Below are positions 21,079 to 29,741 of a stretch of 64,000 nucleotides of DNA, in pieces. The notes under the pieces are model-generated. The model searched no databases and was not told the DNA's origin. It saw nothing but the letters and a program-made list of their open reading frames with translations. Each line of letters begins with the position of its first letter. Position 1 is the stretch's first letter. The DNA is taken from assembly GCF_000016785.1 (NCBI RefSeq), contig NC_009486.1, positions 1,240,001 through 1,304,000 on the forward strand, given 5' to 3'. The DNA comes from Thermotoga petrophila RKU-1. Its GTDB lineage: Bacteria > Thermotogota > Thermotogae > Thermotogales > Thermotogaceae. Both the position numbers and the translations under genes were made by a program.

Positions 21079-23946
21079 ATGAAAAAGTGGGAACTTTCAC
21101 AGCCTGATGAGAAGGCTGTGTCAGAGATTTCTCAGTATTTTGGTCTCAATGAAATTGCATCGAGAATACTCGTGAACAGAGGCTTCACCACCAGAGAAGC
21201 GGTAGAGGCTTTCCTGTTCATCAATGAATCCCACCAGCACAATCCCTTTCTCTTCAACGATATGGAAAAAGCGGTTGAAACCCTGCTTGAAGCCCGGTCC
21301 AGGAACGAGCTCGTTCTGATTCACGGAGACTACGATGTGGATGGGATAACTTCCACCGTTATATTGAAGGAATTTCTCGAAGAGAACGGCTGGCGCGTTG
21401 ATGTTTATATTCCACACCGTATCGAAGAGGGATACGGTATTCAGCTGGAAAACATCTTGACTTTTAAAGAGAACAACGTTTCCTGTCTTGTAACGGTTGA
21501 CTGCGGAATAACCGCACTGGATTCGGTCGCTCTTGCGAAAAAATTCGGAATGAAAGTGATCATCACAGACCACCACGAGGTGAACGGTGACCTCCCCCCC
21601 GCCGATGCCATTGTGAACCCGAAAGTACCTGGAGAGAACTACCCATTCAGAGATCTTGCGGGTGTCGGTGTAACCTACAAACTCGTCCAGGCCATTTCTG
21701 AGGCGATCAATTATCCCCATCCCGAGAGATTTTTGGAGCTGGTAGCTCTTGGAACGGTCGCTGATATGGTCTCCCTCCTTGACGAAAACAGATACTTCGT
21801 GAAAAAAGGAATAGAACTGCTTTCAAACACAAAACGCGTGGGCTTAAAGAGGCTTCTGGAAAGACTTGGCCTGAAGAACCTCACATCGCACGATATCAGT
21901 TACAAAATAGCTCCCCGTCTCAACGCCGCTGGCCGTATGGGCAGTGCCAACGACGCCTTCAATTTACTGATAATGAACGATCCAGCGAAAGCGGACGGTG
22001 TTGTGGATAGGTTGATGGAGCTGAACAGCATCAGAAGGAAAACAGAATGGGCGATATACAAAGAAGCAATTGAAATAATCGAGACAAACGATCTGTGGAA
22101 AGATCCCGTCATAGTCGTTGCAAAAGAAAACTGGCACGTGGGAGTCATCGGCATAGTCGCTGCCAAACTGGCAAATCGTTATGAAAAACCCGTTGCAGTC
22201 GTCTCTCTGGACGAGAAGATAGCGAAAGGTTCCATAAGGAGCTACAACGGTTATGACATAATGAACATTTTCAACGAAGATATTCTCAAAATATTCGAGG
22301 AGATAGGTGGCCATTCTTCAGCGGTTGGTTTCTCCTTGAAAAGAGACCAACTGGAATCGTTCAGGGAATACATCAGAAACATTTCTCTGGAGGGACGAGA
22401 AGAGAAGGTGATCGTTGATGCTGAAGTCAGAATGGAAGATATTGATGATCGCTTCATTGAAGATATAAAAAAACTCATGCCCTTCGGTCAGGGAAATCCG
22501 GAACCTGTTCTTCTCTTCAAAGACGTACTGATAGAAAAGATTCATTTCTTTGGAGAAGACGGTAGCAACGTGTTCCTTCACCTGAAAAACGGCGAAAAGA
22601 ACCTGGAAGTTGTGGGATACAATTTCAAGAACCTCTCGAGTTCTCTCTCTACATTACCAGTAACTCCCACCAGAGGAGACGTTGTGGTGAATCTACGTCC
22701 CATGGGAAATGGAATTTCTTACTATCTTGTCTCGCTGGATGTAAAGCCTATTCTTTCTGTAAAAAACAGAGAAGTGAGTCATATACTGAGTAGACCTAAA
22801 GAAGAAAAAACACTGATAAAAGTACCTTACCCATCAAAAACAAAGCTTCTGCTGTCCATAAAGGAAGAGCTTCAGGGAAAACTGGCGATCGTTTCTTTAA
22901 CGAACGCCACGACTCAAAACATTCTGGGGTGCCTTTCGAGGTACTACACCTCCAAAAACTTGGGATTTGTAAATTCTACCTTTTCCAAGGAAGAAGAAAG
23001 CGATATTGTCCTCTTCACCCTTGCAGGTTTTCTGAAGAAACACCGTCTGGATGATTTTGAAGTATTTGTGGTGAACGAGTTCCAAGATTTTCTGGCGCAT
23101 CGCGACAGCGAACTGGTCAAAAACTTCCTGGACATAGTCGACAAACACCCAGGAAAATTCATCTTCGTTGCCTCGATAGAACACCCAGAGCTGGAAGAGT
23201 TTCTGAAAAAGGAAAAATACGATGTCGTTGAGCTGAGAACCGACGAACCGGAGAAATTTCTGTTCTCCGATCAGAGAAATTCTTTCGACTTAGGTTCTCT
23301 TGTGGACGCTCACAGTTTCGCGGTGGTTGTTTCTGAGAAAAAACTCATACCAGATCTTTATCGGAAGATTGGCAAAGATGCGGTCGTTTACTACACAAGC
23401 ATGGATGTGGAAAAGAAAATAAAGGCAATCAGCTTGATGGAGAGCGGTTCTGCTCGAAAAGCGATCATCACAAGCAACACCGATGGGCTTCCGACCCACA
23501 TAAAAGGCGATATCTTCTTTTACGACTTCCCACTCAGCATTTACGAAATAGTGGATCTTTTGAGAAGAAAATCGGTGGTTAACCTCTGCTACTCTTCCTC
23601 CGACATTGAAAAGCGTCGATACGAGCTCAACAAGCTGTTTCCGGATCGTGAAAAGCTAAAAGAAATAGCGATCACAGCGATGAATCTGAAAGACAAAGAA
23701 AAACTGGAGAAGATTTTGGAGAGCGAGTACGATCTGAGCAGTGCCACTTTGAGAAAGATTTATTTGGACCTTCTGGAAGAATCCGGGTTCAACTTCGATA
23801 GATGGAGTTTTTCGGAAGATGAAAGGATACCTTGGAGATTGCTTGAGAGAGAGCTCGAAATAGCCCAGTTCGAAAGGACGGTTTCCGTTCTTTCAAAGGA
23901 TCTGAAGTGGATATTCAACTTTTTCAAGGATACGGTGGTAAAGTGA
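21079..23946 (+). CDS. recJ: Single-strand-specific 5'-3' exonuclease RecJ, long form
   Basis: DHH-family exonuclease in recombination and repair. Motifs are I-H-G-D-Y-D-V-D-G-I-T-S-T (about 76-87), V-T-V-D-C-G-I, I-I-T-D-H-H-E (the DHH), and D-L-A-G-V-G-V-T-Y-K. The DHHA1 part has G-G-H-S-S-A-V-G-F-S, and an OB-like domain follows to about residue 560. At 955 residues it is much longer than E. coli RecJ (577). The extra C-terminal part has segments reminiscent of a helicase second domain (K-A-I-I-T-S-N-T-D-G-L and F-Y-D-F-P-L-S-I-Y-E) but no Walker A. Start ATG 21079 with GGAGAAGCGGAGG upstream. The stop overlaps ruvX by 4 nt. Confidence 0.95.
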   Translation: MKKWELSQPDEKAVSEISQYFGLNEIASRILVNRGFTTREAVEAFLFINESHQHNPFLFNDMEKAVETLLEARSRNELVLIHGDYDVDGITSTVILKEFLEENGWRVDVYIPHRIEEGYGIQLENILTFKENNVSCLVTVDCGITALDSVALAKKFGMKVIITDHHEVNGDLPPADAIVNPKVPGENYPFRDLAGVGVTYKLVQAISEAINYPHPERFLELVALGTVADMVSLLDENRYFVKKGIELLSNTKRVGLKRLLERLGLKNLTSHDISYKIAPRLNAAGRMGSANDAFNLLIMNDPAKADGVVDRLMELNSIRRKTEWAIYKEAIEIIETNDLWKDPVIVVAKENWHVGVIGIVAAKLANRYEKPVAVVSLDEKIAKGSIRSYNGYDIMNIFNEDILKIFEEIGGHSSAVGFSLKRDQLESFREYIRNISLEGREEKVIVDAEVRMEDIDDRFIEDIKKLMPFGQGNPEPVLLFKDVLIEKIHFFGEDGSNVFLHLKNGEKNLEVVGYNFKNLSSSLSTLPVTPTRGDVVVNLRPMGNGISYYLVSLDVKPILSVKNREVSHILSRPKEEKTLIKVPYPSKTKLLLSIKEELQGKLAIVSLTNATTQNILGCLSRYYTSKNLGFVNSTFSKEEESDIVLFTLAGFLKKHRLDDFEVFVVNEFQDFLAHRDSELVKNFLDIVDKHPGKFIFVASIEHPELEEFLKKEKYDVVELRTDEPEKFLFSDQRNSFDLGSLVDAHSFAVVVSEKKLIPDLYRKIGKDAVVYYTSMDVEKKIKAISLMESGSARKAIITSNTDGLPTHIKGDIFFYDFPLSIYEIVDLLRRKSVVNLCYSSSDIEKRRYELNKLFPDREKLKEIAITAMNLKDKEKLEKILESEYDLSSATLRKIYLDLLEESGFNFDRWSFSEDERIPWRLLERELEIAQFERTVSVLSKDLKWIFNFFKDTVVK

Positions 23947-24563
23947 TAGTCGCTGTGGATTACGGAGAAAGGAAATGTGGAGTCGCATTCGGAGAAATTC
24001 TCCCTCAAAAAAGTCTTGTTATACCCACAAAGAACCTGAAGGAATTCATCAGAAAGCTGAAACCTGATAAAATAATCTTTGGATTACCTCTTTCGATGAG
24101 TGGAAAATACACTCAGCAGACGTTCAAAACAATCGCAGTTGCCTTCAAATTTTCAAAAGAGTACGAGACATATCTCTGTGACGAAAGACTCACCACGAAA
24201 ATAGGAGAAAGGATCTCGAAAAAAGATGACGCCGTGAGCGCTGCTCTGATTTTTCAGTCTTTCTTCGAGAATTCCTCGGTATGTGAAAAAGTCACAGATC
24301 CAAGAAAAAAAGTCGATCTGACTCTGGAAAAAGTCACTGGAGAAGTTCTCCTGTACGAGTTCCCGGATCCTTCTTTGAACATCGAAGCAAGAGAAGTTGA
24401 TGTGGTCACGAAAAATCCGGTTCTTGCTTATTTCTACAGTAAAAATGGATACTTCGTTGAAAGAGAACTTCGGGAAAAGAAGTACGACCTGATCATTTCT
24501 GGAAAAAACTGCGAAGAGTTGAATAAATACCTGAAAGAAAACGGTAGACTGGTGTGCCTGTAG
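23943..24563 (+). CDS. ruvX: YqgF/RuvX-type Holliday junction resolvase-like protein, with C-terminal extension
   Basis: RNase-H-fold protein linked to pre-16S rRNA processing and once proposed as a junction resolvase. The GTG at 23943 overlaps the recJ stop (GTGA) and gives I-V-A-V-D-Y-G-E-R-K-C-G-V-A-F-G; acidic positions follow in I-I-F-G-L-P-L-S, Y-L-C-D-E-R-L-T and K-K-D-D-A-V-S-A. The family is normally about 140 residues; here about 70 more follow (from about 130), with no recognised motif. The last 10 bases, including the TAG stop, are the first 10 bases of the tRNA-Arg gene. Confidence 0.88.
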   Translation: MIVAVDYGERKCGVAFGEILPQKSLVIPTKNLKEFIRKLKPDKIIFGLPLSMSGKYTQQTFKTIAVAFKFSKEYETYLCDERLTTKIGERISKKDDAVSAALIFQSFFENSSVCEKVTDPRKKVDLTLEKVTGEVLLYEFPDPSLNIEAREVDVVTKNPVLAYFYSKNGYFVERELREKKYDLIISGKNCEELNKYLKENGRLVCL

Positions 24564-24629
24564 CTCAACGGATAGAGCGCTGGACTCCGGATCCAGAGGT
24601 TGCGGGTTCGAGTCCCGCCAGGCACACCA
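24554..24629 (+). tRNA. tRNA-Arg (anticodon CCG)
   Basis: A complete 76-nt cloverleaf. The acceptor stem GTGCCTG/CAGGCAC is at 24554-24560 and 24619-24625, the D stem GCTC/GAGC, and the anticodon stem CTGGA/TCCAG encloses the loop CTCCGGA with CCG at 24587-24589. The T arm contains GGTTCGAGTC, and A-CCA is encoded at 24626-24629. It reads CGG codons. A run of seven T follows at once (from 24632), which could help termination or 3' processing. The 5' end is inside the ruvX coding sequence. Confidence 0.98.
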
Positions 24630-24694
24630 GATTTTTTTAATTTCTAGGAAAAGTACATTTTGAAGAAGAAATATCATGACGAGGAGGTTTTAAA

Positions 24695-25705
24695 ATGCCA
24701 AGAGGTGACATCGGAATAGATCTTGGAACAGCATCCATAATCGTTTACAAGAGAGGAGAAGGAATTGTTCTGCACGAACCTTCTGTCGTTGCGATCTCAG
24801 AAAAAACCGGGGAAATCGTCGCCATAGGAGAAGAAGCGAAGAAGATGCTCGGTAAAACTCCAGAAGGCCTCAAAGCGATAAGACCCATGAAAGACGGTGT
24901 GATAGCGGACTACAGAATGATCGAAGCGATAATAAGAAACTTTCTGAAGAAAATCATAGGAAGGTTCAGCTTCGTGAAACCTTCTCTCATCATAGGTGTT
25001 CCCACGAAAATAACAGAGGTAGAAAAGAGAGCGGTGTTCGAAGCCGGTTTGAACGCTGGTGCCAGAAGGGTTCACATCGTTTCCGAGCCGATCGCAGCTG
25101 CGATAGGTGCCGGAATAGATGTGATGGCTTCAGAGGGAAACATGGTGGTGGATATCGGAGGAGGAACCACGGATATAGCGGTCATCAGTCTCGGCGGCAC
25201 GGTGGTGGGAGAGTCCGTGAGAATGGCTGGAGACGCGATGGACGAAGCCATCGTGAAGTTCATAAGGAAAAAATACGGTCTCATTATCGGAGAATCCACC
25301 GCTGAAGAGATCAAGAAAAGAATAGGAAAAACACATCCCGCTTTCGAAAACTACGAAATAGAAATAAAGGGAAGAGATGTGGTGACGGGTCTTCCGAGAA
25401 CAGACCGCGTGAGCTCGGAAGACGTGAGAGAAGCGATCGAACCCATCATTTTTGCGCTTCTTACAAAGCTCAAGAACGTCTTGGAAAGAACACCACCAGA
25501 ACTCTCTGCCGATATCATAAACAACGGCATTCGTCTGACCGGCGGTGGTGCACTGCTCAGAGGGCTGGACAGAACTATATACGATGAAATACACGTGAAG
25601 ACGATTGTGGCAGACGACCCCATAACCTGCGTCGCAAGAGGAACGGGGATTCTCCTCGAAGATGAGAAACTCCTGAAAACCGTGTGTGAAACCTATTCGA
25701 GGTGA
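24695..25705 (+). CDS. mreB: Rod-shape-determining protein MreB
   Basis: Bacterial actin that organises elongation of the cell wall. The 336 residues contain the actin-fold nucleotide motifs G-I-D-L-G-T-A-S-I (phosphate 1), V-D-I-G-G-G-T-T-D-I-A-V (phosphate 2) and L-T-G-G-G-A-L-L-R-G (adenosine). GAGGAGG is well placed before the ATG. It is followed after 4 nt by flagellar rod genes; mreB-like and rod genes are also neighbours in Bacillus (mbl-flhO-flhP), so the linkage is not unique. No mreC/mreD lie next to it. Confidence 0.97.
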   Translation: MPRGDIGIDLGTASIIVYKRGEGIVLHEPSVVAISEKTGEIVAIGEEAKKMLGKTPEGLKAIRPMKDGVIADYRMIEAIIRNFLKKIIGRFSFVKPSLIIGVPTKITEVEKRAVFEAGLNAGARRVHIVSEPIAAAIGAGIDVMASEGNMVVDIGGGTTDIAVISLGGTVVGESVRMAGDAMDEAIVKFIRKKYGLIIGESTAEEIKKRIGKTHPAFENYEIEIKGRDVVTGLPRTDRVSSEDVREAIEPIIFALLTKLKNVLERTPPELSADIINNGIRLTGGGALLRGLDRTIYDEIHVKTIVADDPITCVARGTGILLEDEKLLKTVCETYSR

Positions 25706-25709
25706 TGTT

Positions 25710-26459
25710 ATGACGAGGGGCATATACAACGCCGCGATGGGAATGCTTGTAGATATGGCCAAACTCGATAGAATCGCCAACGATCTGGCAAACGTTGACA
25801 CTGCAGGCTACAAACAGGACCGGGAAGCCTTCAGGGCCTACCTGAGACGAGAGGTGTTCAGGCAAGAACCAGATCCGGTGGAGAGCAGAACGAAAAAAGT
25901 GCCGATCGGTCCTCTGGAGTACGCTACCGTTCTCGACGAGGTCAGAACAGATCTCTCCCAGGGTCCCGTTGAGAAAACAGACGTTCCTTACCACCTCGCG
26001 ATAAATGGAGAAGGATTCTTCAGAATAGAATTCAACGGAGGAGAGTACTACACAAGAAACGGGGAATTCACTGTGAACAGCGAGGGATACATCGTTACGA
26101 ATTACGGAGGCTATCTCCTCGATGAAAACGGTGAAAGAGTCAGATTCTTCGATGATTTCACCGTGGACGAAGAGGGCTACGTGAGAGACGCATATGGAAA
26201 CATTGTCACCAGGATCGGTGTGTACAATCTGGAAAACCCAGAAAAATTTGGAAACACACTCTTCACAGGCGAGAATCCATCACCTTCGGAGAACTTTAGG
26301 ATTATGCAGGGATACGTAGAAAAATCAAATGTGGATGCCCTGAAAGCCATGGTGGATATGATCTCAGCGATGAGACACTACGAGTTATCGCAGAGAGCAG
26401 TGACAGTGAACGACGAACTAAACGGAAAGCTGATCAATTCACTCGCCAGTCTGAAATGA
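25710..26459 (+). CDS. flgF: Flagellar basal-body rod protein FlgF-type
   Basis: Proximal rod component. The 249 residues open with the rod/hook N-terminal motif (A-A-M-G-M ... R-I-A-N-D-L-A-N-V-D-T-A-G-Y-K) and close with the matching C-terminal coiled-coil motif (V-D-A-L-K-A-M-V-D-M-I ... L-S-Q-R-A-V). The frame extends to 25686 inside mreB, but GAGGTGA sits just before the ATG at 25710. It is followed by the larger FlgG-like paralogue. Confidence 0.92.
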   Translation: MTRGIYNAAMGMLVDMAKLDRIANDLANVDTAGYKQDREAFRAYLRREVFRQEPDPVESRTKKVPIGPLEYATVLDEVRTDLSQGPVEKTDVPYHLAINGEGFFRIEFNGGEYYTRNGEFTVNSEGYIVTNYGGYLLDENGERVRFFDDFTVDEEGYVRDAYGNIVTRIGVYNLENPEKFGNTLFTGENPSPSENFRIMQGYVEKSNVDALKAMVDMISAMRHYELSQRAVTVNDELNGKLINSLASLK

Positions 26460-26476
26460 ACCGGAGGTGTTGAGCA

Positions 26477-27262
26477 ATGATGATATCGCTTTACTCTGCG
26501 GCAACGGGGATGTCAGCACAGCAGTTCAAACTCGATACCATAGCGAACAACCTCGCCAATGTGGACACAACAGGCTACAAAAAAGTGAGGGCAGAGTTCC
26601 AGGACCTTCTCTATCAGTACGTGAAGAACGCTGGAACTCCAACCGCCGCGACGTCATCTCTTCCAACAGGACTCTACGTGGGTCACGGGGTGAGAACGGC
26701 AGCGACGACGCGCATTTTCACCTTGGGTAATTTCGAGCAAACGGGAAACGCGCTTGATCTTGCGATAGCCGGAGACGGATTTTTCCAGATCCAGCTTCAG
26801 GACGGTAGAATCGCTTATACAAGAGACGGAAGCTTCAAGATGGACAGTGAAGGAAGAATAGTCACTTCCAACGGACTTCTTCTGGTACCGGAAATCACCA
26901 TACCTGAAAACGCCGTCTCGATAAACGTTTCTCCCGATGGAATCGTCTCCGCCGAACTCCAGGATGGTACGATACAGGAACTTGGAACGATCACCCTTGT
27001 GAGATTCGTGAACCCATCTGGTTTGAAATCCATAGGAGACAACCTCTATATCGCAACTCCAGCCTCTGGAGACCCCATCGAGGGTGTTCCAGGACAGGAC
27101 GGCTTCGGTGCTATAAAGCAGGGCTTTCTGGAGAAGTCCAACGTTGATGTGGTGCGGGAAATGGTGGACATGATCACAGCACAGAGGGCCTACGAATTCA
27201 ATTCTCGAGTTATCCAGACAGCCGATGAGATGCTCAGAACAGCCACGAATGTGAAGAGATGA
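26477..27262 (+). CDS. flgG: Flagellar basal-body distal rod protein FlgG
   Basis: Major distal rod subunit. The 261 residues show S-L-Y-S-A-A-T-G-M ... I-A-N-N-L-A-N-V-D-T-T-G-Y-K-K at the start, G-D-G-F-F-Q-I and Y-T-R-D-G-S-F in the middle and E-K-S-N-V-D-V-V-R-E-M-V-D-M-I-T-A-Q-R-A-Y at the end, all diagnostic. GGAGG is 9 nt from the first ATG (26477). It is 17 nt after flgF. Confidence 0.96.
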   Translation: MMISLYSAATGMSAQQFKLDTIANNLANVDTTGYKKVRAEFQDLLYQYVKNAGTPTAATSSLPTGLYVGHGVRTAATTRIFTLGNFEQTGNALDLAIAGDGFFQIQLQDGRIAYTRDGSFKMDSEGRIVTSNGLLLVPEITIPENAVSINVSPDGIVSAELQDGTIQELGTITLVRFVNPSGLKSIGDNLYIATPASGDPIEGVPGQDGFGAIKQGFLEKSNVDVVREMVDMITAQRAYEFNSRVIQTADEMLRTATNVKR

Positions 27263-27268
27263 TGAGTT

Positions 27269-28129
27269 ATGAGGATTCTCCCGGTTTTGATAGTGCTCAT
27301 CTCCTCCTTCCTCTTTTCTGAAACTCTGACGTTGAAGGAAACGCTCCTGGCTTCGCCAGGAGTTCTTTTCTTAGATGACATCACGATCGAAAAAGTAGAA
27401 TCTGAAAAGAATCTGATGATTCTCCTGCCCGGGCTCGAATATCTCGTGACCAGAGATCTCCTCAGAACAAAATTTCCAGAGTACGATTTCACAGGTCCAG
27501 AAAGCGTGAGAATAACTGTGGAAGGATCCAGCAGTCTCAAAAACACTGTTTTCGAAGAGATAGGAAAGAAAGCGGGAACAGAAGACTTCGAAGCCTTCGT
27601 GGTGAAGACCTTTGGAACTCTGCCGGAGAAATTTGAACCTCAAACGATCAGAGTAACGAAAATCTCGAAAAATCTCTTCAGCGTCTTTCTGAGGTTTCCG
27701 GAAACATACGTGACCCTCAACATGTTGCTACGCAAAGAAAGGAATGTGGTGGTTCTGAAGAGAAATATAAATGTGGGCGATGTGATAAAGGAAGAAGACG
27801 TGAGACTGGAAAAGAAAAACGTGTTCGAGATCTATGGAGAGCCGTTCTTCGACGTTTCAGAGGTGGTCGGAAAGATATCCAGAAGATACCTGAAAGAGGG
27901 AACCGTTCTGACTGCGGACATGGTGAAAGATCCCCCCGACGTGGTGAAAGGCCAGGTGGTTCCAGCTTACGTGGACATGGGCAGCATAAAGGTAACAACG
28001 TTCGTTGAGGTTTTGGAAAACGGCTATCTCGGTGAAACGGTGAGGGCGATGAACGTAGAGAGCAGAAAATACGTCTTTGGAAGAGTTGAGAGAGGACCTG
28101 TATTGAGAATTCTGGAGGTGGTAGAGTGA
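27269..28129 (+). CDS. flgA: Flagellar P-ring assembly chaperone FlgA
   Basis: Periplasmic chaperone for FlgI. The 286 residues begin with a signal peptide (hydrophobic residues 3-16) and end with the SAF domain: V-V-V-L-K-R-N-I-N-V-G-D-V-I-K-E-E-D-V-R, followed by S-R-R-Y-L-K-E-G-T-V-L and V-R-A-M-N-V-E-S-R. It overlaps flgH by 4 nt, and its presence with flgH and flgI indicates a Gram-negative type basal body with P and L rings. Confidence 0.92.
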   Translation: MRILPVLIVLISSFLFSETLTLKETLLASPGVLFLDDITIEKVESEKNLMILLPGLEYLVTRDLLRTKFPEYDFTGPESVRITVEGSSSLKNTVFEEIGKKAGTEDFEAFVVKTFGTLPEKFEPQTIRVTKISKNLFSVFLRFPETYVTLNMLLRKERNVVVLKRNINVGDVIKEEDVRLEKKNVFEIYGEPFFDVSEVVGKISRRYLKEGTVLTADMVKDPPDVVKGQVVPAYVDMGSIKVTTFVEVLENGYLGETVRAMNVESRKYVFGRVERGPVLRILEVVE

Positions 28130-28725
28130 AAAAGATATCAATCGTGCTGTTGATCGTTTTCGTAACAAGCATTTTCCCCTTCTCAATTTGGAACTCTGCG
28201 GGCGAATCCGAGTACAAAAATCTCCTTTCCATACAGAAAGCCTCGAAGGTTGGAGACATCCTCACCATCGTGATCCGGGAAAGCAACAACGTGTCTTCGG
28301 AGAGGGAAAGTCTCGAGATCCAGAAAACCCTTTTGAACATCTTGGGAAACGTTGTGAACGCAGCCGCAGGTGTCAACCTCAACAACTTCATTCCTATAAA
28401 CAACAACTCTCCTGAGAGACAGCGCGGTGGAAAGGTGCAGTCTTCCGTCGTGGCGAAGATCTCGGCAGTGGTCGTCGACATCGATCCCTACGGTAACCTC
28501 GTGGTGGAGGGAAGAAAAACGATAAAGGTGGACAAGGACTATCAGGAAATCATCGTGAAAGGAAAAGTGAGGCCAGACGACATAGAGATAGGAAACGAGG
28601 TGGATTCCTCCAAGCTTGCAGATTCCGAGATATGGGTGAACGGGAAACTCGTTTTCAGCGAGGAACCCGGAAAAGAGAGTTTCTTCGACAAGATACTCGC
28701 GTTCTTAGCAGGACTCTTCACATGA
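28126..28725 (+). CDS. flgH: Flagellar L-ring protein FlgH
   Basis: Outer-envelope ring subunit. The 199 residues have a signal peptide without an obvious lipobox Cys, then the family features V-G-D-I-L-T-I-V-I-R-E-S-N-N, N-L-V-V-E-G-R-K-T-I and V-R-P-D-D-I. Starts at GTG 28126 within GTGA of flgA. The lack of a lipoprotein Cys would differ from proteobacterial FlgH and could reflect the toga envelope. Confidence 0.92.
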   Translation: MKKISIVLLIVFVTSIFPFSIWNSAGESEYKNLLSIQKASKVGDILTIVIRESNNVSSERESLEIQKTLLNILGNVVNAAAGVNLNNFIPINNNSPERQRGGKVQSSVVAKISAVVVDIDPYGNLVVEGRKTIKVDKDYQEIIVKGKVRPDDIEIGNEVDSSKLADSEIWVNGKLVFSEEPGKESFFDKILAFLAGLFT

Positions 28726-28735
28726 GGTGATGAAC

Positions 28736-29731
28736 ATGAAGAAGAGATTGGCCGTTTTGCTGGTCATAGTTCTGACGATAACCTTTTCGTTCTCTGTGAC
28801 CACAAGGATAAAAGACATAGCGTTCTTTAGAGGTGCCCGTGACAACCAGCTCTTTGGAATAGGACTCGTTGTTGGTCTCAACGGAACGGGAGATTCCGGT
28901 AACGTGAACTCTCCTCTTCTTCTCGAAATGATGAAAAAGTTCGGTGTTCAGGTTTCGGAAAACGACCTGAAGTCCAAGAACACAGCACTTGTGATGGTCC
29001 TCGCAGACATTCCTCCTTTTGCCAAAGAAGGTATGAGAATAGACTGTGTAGTCGCTTCCATAGCCGATGCGAAATCACTTGCAGGTGGATATCTCCTCCA
29101 GACACCTCTCTACGGTGCCGATGGAAAGGTGTACGCCGTAGCGCAGGGTTCCGTGATCATCGGAGGAGAAGACGTAAAGCTCTCTTCCAATCTCCAAAAG
29201 AGGTACAGAGTGGTTGGCTATCTTCCGGAGGGTGCCATCGTGGAAAGGGACATTCCATCCGACATGCTCGATGGAGACAGTGTGACGATCCTTCTGAGAC
29301 AGCCGGACATCACCACCGCAGCCAGGGTGGCGAGGGCGATAAACGAGAAGTTCGAGATGGATCTCGCAAAGGCCATCGATCCATCCGCCATCAAATTGAC
29401 CGTTCCCAACGCGTTCCAGGATGACCTCATCACGTTTCTTTCGCTCGTTGAAGAGATAGAAGTTCAGCCAGACGTTCCGGCAAGAATTGTGGTGAACGAA
29501 AGAACAGGAACCGTTCTGTTCGGAGGGGATGTGAAACTATCTGACTTTGTGATCTCCTACGGAAACTTCACGATAAGTGTGACCGGGGGAAAAATAGGAG
29601 ATAAAGATGCCACAATCTCCAATCTCGTCAGCGCTCTCAAAGCAGCGGGTGCCACTCCTCAGGACATCATAGCCATTCTGCAGGTGATCTACGAATCGGG
29701 ATACATTACAGGAGAACTCATAATCATGTGA
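28736..29731 (+). CDS. flgI: Flagellar P-ring protein FlgI
   Basis: Periplasmic ring around the rod. The 331 residues have a signal peptide (M-K-K-R-L-A-V-L-L then a hydrophobic stretch) and the FlgI hallmarks R-I-K-D-I-A-F-F-R-G-A-R-D-N-Q-L-F-G-I-G-L-V-V-G-L-N-G-T-G-D. The frame starts at GTG 28727, but GAGGTGA is placed for the ATG at 28736. It follows flgH by 10 nt. Confidence 0.95.
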   Translation: MKKRLAVLLVIVLTITFSFSVTTRIKDIAFFRGARDNQLFGIGLVVGLNGTGDSGNVNSPLLLEMMKKFGVQVSENDLKSKNTALVMVLADIPPFAKEGMRIDCVVASIADAKSLAGGYLLQTPLYGADGKVYAVAQGSVIIGGEDVKLSSNLQKRYRVVGYLPEGAIVERDIPSDMLDGDSVTILLRQPDITTAARVARAINEKFEMDLAKAIDPSAIKLTVPNAFQDDLITFLSLVEEIEVQPDVPARIVVNERTGTVLFGGDVKLSDFVISYGNFTISVTGGKIGDKDATISNLVSALKAAGATPQDIIAILQVIYESGYITGELIIM

Positions 29732-29741
29732 GGTGAAAAGC

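Noticed and set aside
24434-24625. Minus-strand ORF beginning M-P-G-G-T-R-T-R-N-L over the tRNA
   Set aside because: It is the well-known spurious translation of the complement of a tRNA gene; the cloverleaf is perfect and ruvX covers the rest.
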